Part shown: positions 61,657 through 64,000 of the stretch, one piece after another
Position numbering within the stretch: the first letter of the stretch is position 1
Layout of the letters: each line of letters opens with the position of its first letter
From: Castellaniella hirudinis_A
GTDB taxonomy: Bacteria; Pseudomonadota; Gammaproteobacteria; Burkholderiales; Burkholderiaceae_B
Length of the DNA stretch: 64,000 bases
NCBI RefSeq assembly: GCF_047468865.1
Contig: NZ_JBLGTV010000004.1
Location: forward strand, 124,001-188,000
Direction: 5' to 3'
Position numbers and translations under genes: made by a program
The notes under the pieces: generated by a model
Database searches by the model: none
Told to the model about the DNA's origin: nothing
Seen by the model: the letters and a program-made list of their open reading frames with translations, nothing else

Positions 61657-62376
61657 TCAATGTCCGCCCAGATATGCCGCCGCCACGGCGGGGTCGCTGC
61701 GCAGCTGCGCCGCCGGCCCTTCGACCGCGATCTTGCCGTTTTCCAGGACATAGCCGTAATCCGCCACGGCCAGCGCGGCGGCGGCGAATTGCTCGACCAG
61801 CAGCATAGTGACGCCCTCGCGCTTGAGCCGGGAAATAATCCGAAAGACCTCGTCCACCAGAATCGGCGCCAGGCCCATGGACGGTTCGTCCAGCAGGATG
61901 ACCTCGGGATTGAGCATCACGGCGCGCGCCATGGCCAGCATCTGCTGCTCACCCCCGGAGAGCGTGCCGGCCAGTTGCGTGCGGCGCTCTTGCAAGCGCG
62001 GGAAAAGCGCCAGCGCCCGATCCAGATCATGCGGCACATCCCCCTTGGCCCGGCTGCCGGTCAGGCGCGGGAACGCGCCCAACAGCAGATTGTCGGTCAC
62101 ACTGAGCGTGGGGAACACGCGCCGGCCCTCGGGCGAATGCGCCAGGCCCAGGCGGGCGATGCGGTGCGAATCCAGCCCCTGGATTTCGCGCCCGCCCAGG
62201 GTGATCACGCCCGCGCTGGGCCGCAGCATCCCGGAGATCGCCTTCATGGTGGTGGTCTTGCCCGCCCCATTCGATCCGATCAGGGTGACGACCTTGCCTG
62301 CCGGCACGGCCAGGCTGATGCCGTGCAGGACTTTGACCTTGCCGTAGCCGGCTTCCAGATTTTCGATTTTCAGCAT
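61657..62376 (-). CDS. livF: Second LivF-type ABC transporter ATP-binding protein
   Basis: A 239-residue ATPase of normal LivF length: Walker A GSNGAGKTTTMK, signature LSGGEQQMLAMARA, Walker B VILLDEPSMGLAP, H-loop region LVEQFAAAAL. It overlaps the upstream LivM-LivG gene by 7 bases and ends 17 bases from the regulator's stop. It belongs to a different transporter from the 53-60 kb operon. Confidence 0.92.
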   Translation of the reverse strand: MLKIENLEAGYGKVKVLHGISLAVPAGKVVTLIGSNGAGKTTTMKAISGMLRPSAGVITLGGREIQGLDSHRIARLGLAHSPEGRRVFPTLSVTDNLLLGAFPRLTGSRAKGDVPHDLDRALALFPRLQERRTQLAGTLSGGEQQMLAMARAVMLNPEVILLDEPSMGLAPILVDEVFRIISRLKREGVTMLLVEQFAAAALAVADYGYVLENGKIAVEGPAAQLRSDPAVAAAYLGGH

Positions 62377-64000
62377 GCTTGGGCTCCTGCTTGTTCACCC
62401 CCCAGATAGGCTTCGACCACACGGGGGTCGGCCTGCACGGCCTGCGGCAGGCCTTCGGCGATCTTCTGGCCGAAATCCAGCACCGACACGGCATCGCAAA
62501 CGCTCATCACCACATCCATGTGGTGCTCGATCAGGATGACGGTCAGGCCGCGATCCTTGATCTTGCGGATGATGGCCAGCAGATCCGCGATATCCGGCGC
62601 GGTCAGGCCGGCGGCGGGCTCGTCCAGCAGCAGCAGGTGGGGGTCCAGCGCCAGGGCGCGGGCGATTTCCAGCAGGCGCTGCTTGCCATAGGGCAGATTG
62701 CGCGCTTCTTCCTGCGCCAATGACGCCAGGCCCACGAAATCCAGCAAGGCATGGGCCCGCGCCCGCGCTGCGTTTTCTTCCCGGCGCCACAGGGGCAGGC
62801 GCAGGGCCACGCTGCTCAGGCGGCTGGTGAAGGTGTGGTGCAGACCCACCAGCACGTTTTCCAGCGCCGTCATTTCGCCGAACAGCTGGACATTCTGGAA
62901 GGTGCGGGCCACCCCCCGTGCAGCGATGTCGGACGAGGTCAGGCCGGCCAGATCCTTCCCCGCGAACACGACCGACCCCGAGGTCGGCACATAAATGCCG
63001 GTCAGGACATTCATCATCGTGCTTTTGCCCGAGCCATTCGGGCCGATCAGGCCATGCACCGTGCCCCGGCGCACTTCCAGGTCGACCGCGTTCAGCGCCC
63101 GCAGCCCGCCGAACTGCATGACGGCCTGGCTGACGGACAGCAACACCCCGTGCGAGGCATCCGGTTCGCGGCCGACCTGGGCCAGATCCGCCCGCGCCGC
63201 CGGGATCGGCTCGACAGCATGCCGGCGATGCGACCAGGAACGGAGAACGAAGCCCACGATGCCGTCCGGCAGGTAATACACCACGAACAGAATCATCAGG
63301 CCGAAGATCGACAGGCGCCAATCGGTCATCTGATCCAGCATCAGCGAGCCGCCCGCCAACACCAGGACGCCGGCCACGGGGGCGGCCATGCGCCGCCAGG
63401 TGGCCCGGCCCTGGCGCACGGCCCAGGCCGACCCCGCCACGACCATGACGGCCAGGCCGATGGCCAGAGGCCTGAAGGTGGACACGTCATCCAGCATCTT
63501 GGGCAACAGCACGATGATGGCGGCCCCCAGCAAGGCGCCGGAACGCGTCTTGCGCCCCCCCATGATGATGGCCAGCAGGAACAGCACCATCAGCTCGAAG
63601 GTATAGGTATTGGGCGAAATGTACTGCTCGGAATAGGCATGCAACGCCCCGGACAGGCCCGCCAGGCCCGCGCTGATGACGAAGGCCACCACCTTGTAGC
63701 GGTACACCGACACCCCCATGCAATCGCAGGCGATCGGGCTGTCGCGCAGGGCCTCGAAGGCGCGGCCATAGTGCGACCGAGCCACCCGCTCGGTAAACAG
63801 CACCGACAGCGCCAGCAGCGCCAGCACCATCCAGAAGAACTGCGGGCCGGTCATCATGTGGTCGCCGATCATGGGCTTGTCCAGGCTGATGCCCATCGGG
63901 CCATCGGTCAGGAAATCCATTTCGTTGATCAGGATCTGAATGATGGTGCCAAACGCCAGCGTCACCATCGCCAGATAAGGGCCGGTGACCCGCAAAGAAG
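62370..64000 (-). CDS. LivM-LivG fusion, ABC transporter permease and ATPase (partial)
   Basis: The frame is open to the right edge, so the N-terminus is missing; at least 541 residues are visible. The first half is a LivM-type permease (EALRDSPIACDCMGVSVYRY, IIMGGRKTRSGALLGAAII). After an additional membrane stretch and a linker (about 255-285 of the visible part) comes a complete LivG ATPase: Walker A GPNGSGKSTMMN, ARTFQNVQLFG, LPYGKQRLLEIARAL, LLLLDEPAAGLT, IEHHMDVV. Permease-ATPase fusions of this kind are known in Burkholderiales. Its LivH and binding protein should lie beyond the window. Confidence 0.9.
   Translation of the reverse strand, partial: SLRVTGPYLAMVTLAFGTIIQILINEMDFLTDGPMGISLDKPMIGDHMMTGPQFFWMVLALLALSVLFTERVARSHYGRAFEALRDSPIACDCMGVSVYRYKVVAFVISAGLAGLSGALHAYSEQYISPNTYTFELMVLFLLAIIMGGRKTRSGALLGAAIIVLLPKMLDDVSTFRPLAIGLAVMVVAGSAWAVRQGRATWRRMAAPVAGVLVLAGGSLMLDQMTDWRLSIFGLMILFVVYYLPDGIVGFVLRSWSHRRHAVEPIPAARADLAQVGREPDASHGVLLSVSQAVMQFGGLRALNAVDLEVRRGTVHGLIGPNGSGKSTMMNVLTGIYVPTSGSVVFAGKDLAGLTSSDIAARGVARTFQNVQLFGEMTALENVLVGLHHTFTSRLSSVALRLPLWRREENAARARAHALLDFVGLASLAQEEARNLPYGKQRLLEIARALALDPHLLLLDEPAAGLTAPDIADLLAIIRKIKDRGLTVILIEHHMDVVMSVCDAVSVLDFGQKIAEGLPQAVQADPRVVEAYLGGEQAGAQAC

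Overview
The window is high-GC, densely coded chromosomal DNA from a Gram-negative betaproteobacterium, most likely Burkholderiales and within or near Alcaligenaceae (Bordetella/Achromobacter/Castellaniella-type). This rests on family resemblance and gene order: ubiE-Tim44 protein-ubiJ-ubiB-rfaE2, kdsD-kdsC-lptCAB-hpf-ptsN-hprK-rapZ, ctpA-envC with yibN-grxC-secB-gpsA-trmL, and rsmB-DUF4390-ntrY-ntrX beside fmt-def and dprA. The species cannot be named from sequence alone. I saw no rRNA, tRNA, insertion sequence, prophage or CRISPR array. No gap between genes exceeds about 220 bases.

Layout. (a) 1-9.6 kb: the tail of a Pcm-type methyltransferase; a minus-strand ubiquinone/heptose run (ubiE, a Tim44-like protein, ubiJ, ubiB, rfaE2, an NRDE protein); then phoB-phoR and ilvA. 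(b) 9.7-19.8 kb: a cyclic-nucleotide stretch. It holds a GGDEF diguanylate cyclase, a YqaA membrane protein, apt, a minus-strand operon fecR-like / TPR-beta-barrel outer-membrane protein / CHASE2-adenylate cyclase, a divergent cAMP phosphodiesterase (cpdA) and a GAF-HD-GYP protein. This is the most distinctive part of the window. (c) 19.8-27.3 kb: a tightly overlapping Kdo and LPS-export operon, then hpf, ptsN, hprK, rapZ and rlpA. (d) 27.3-32.4 kb: rsmI diverging from yraN-gmhA/diaA-dolP-tlpA-like-argB-HAD. (e) 32.3-40.7 kb: moeB, ctpA, envC and gpmA on the minus strand, the yibN-like/grxC/secB/gpsA run on the plus strand, then trmL and comF. (f) 40.8-50 kb: a BioC-like methyltransferase, rsmB, DUF4390, ntrY, an ntrX lacking the AAA+ domain, fmt, def and dprA. 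(g) 50-64 kb: HMG-CoA lyase, an orphan amino-acid binding protein, and a minus-strand transport operon (AMP-ligase, livG, livH, livM, binding protein, livF, PaaK-like ligase). A divergent Crp/Fnr-type regulator faces it, and a second liv set with a fused LivM-LivG runs off the right edge.

Themes. Envelope functions dominate: LPS heptose and Kdo synthesis, LPS export, lipoproteins, EnvC/RlpA/CtpA cell-wall remodelling and SecB. Genes are packed with repeated ATGA/TGATG/TAATG stop-start overlaps, so translational coupling is the rule. The best candidates for new biology are the FecR/barrel/CHASE2-cyclase unit opposite its likely phosphodiesterase, and the control of the liv/acyl-CoA-ligase operon, where a TGTCG-N6-CGACA dyad lies in the divergent promoter and two related CTTAAG dyads lie upstream of two genes of the same operon.
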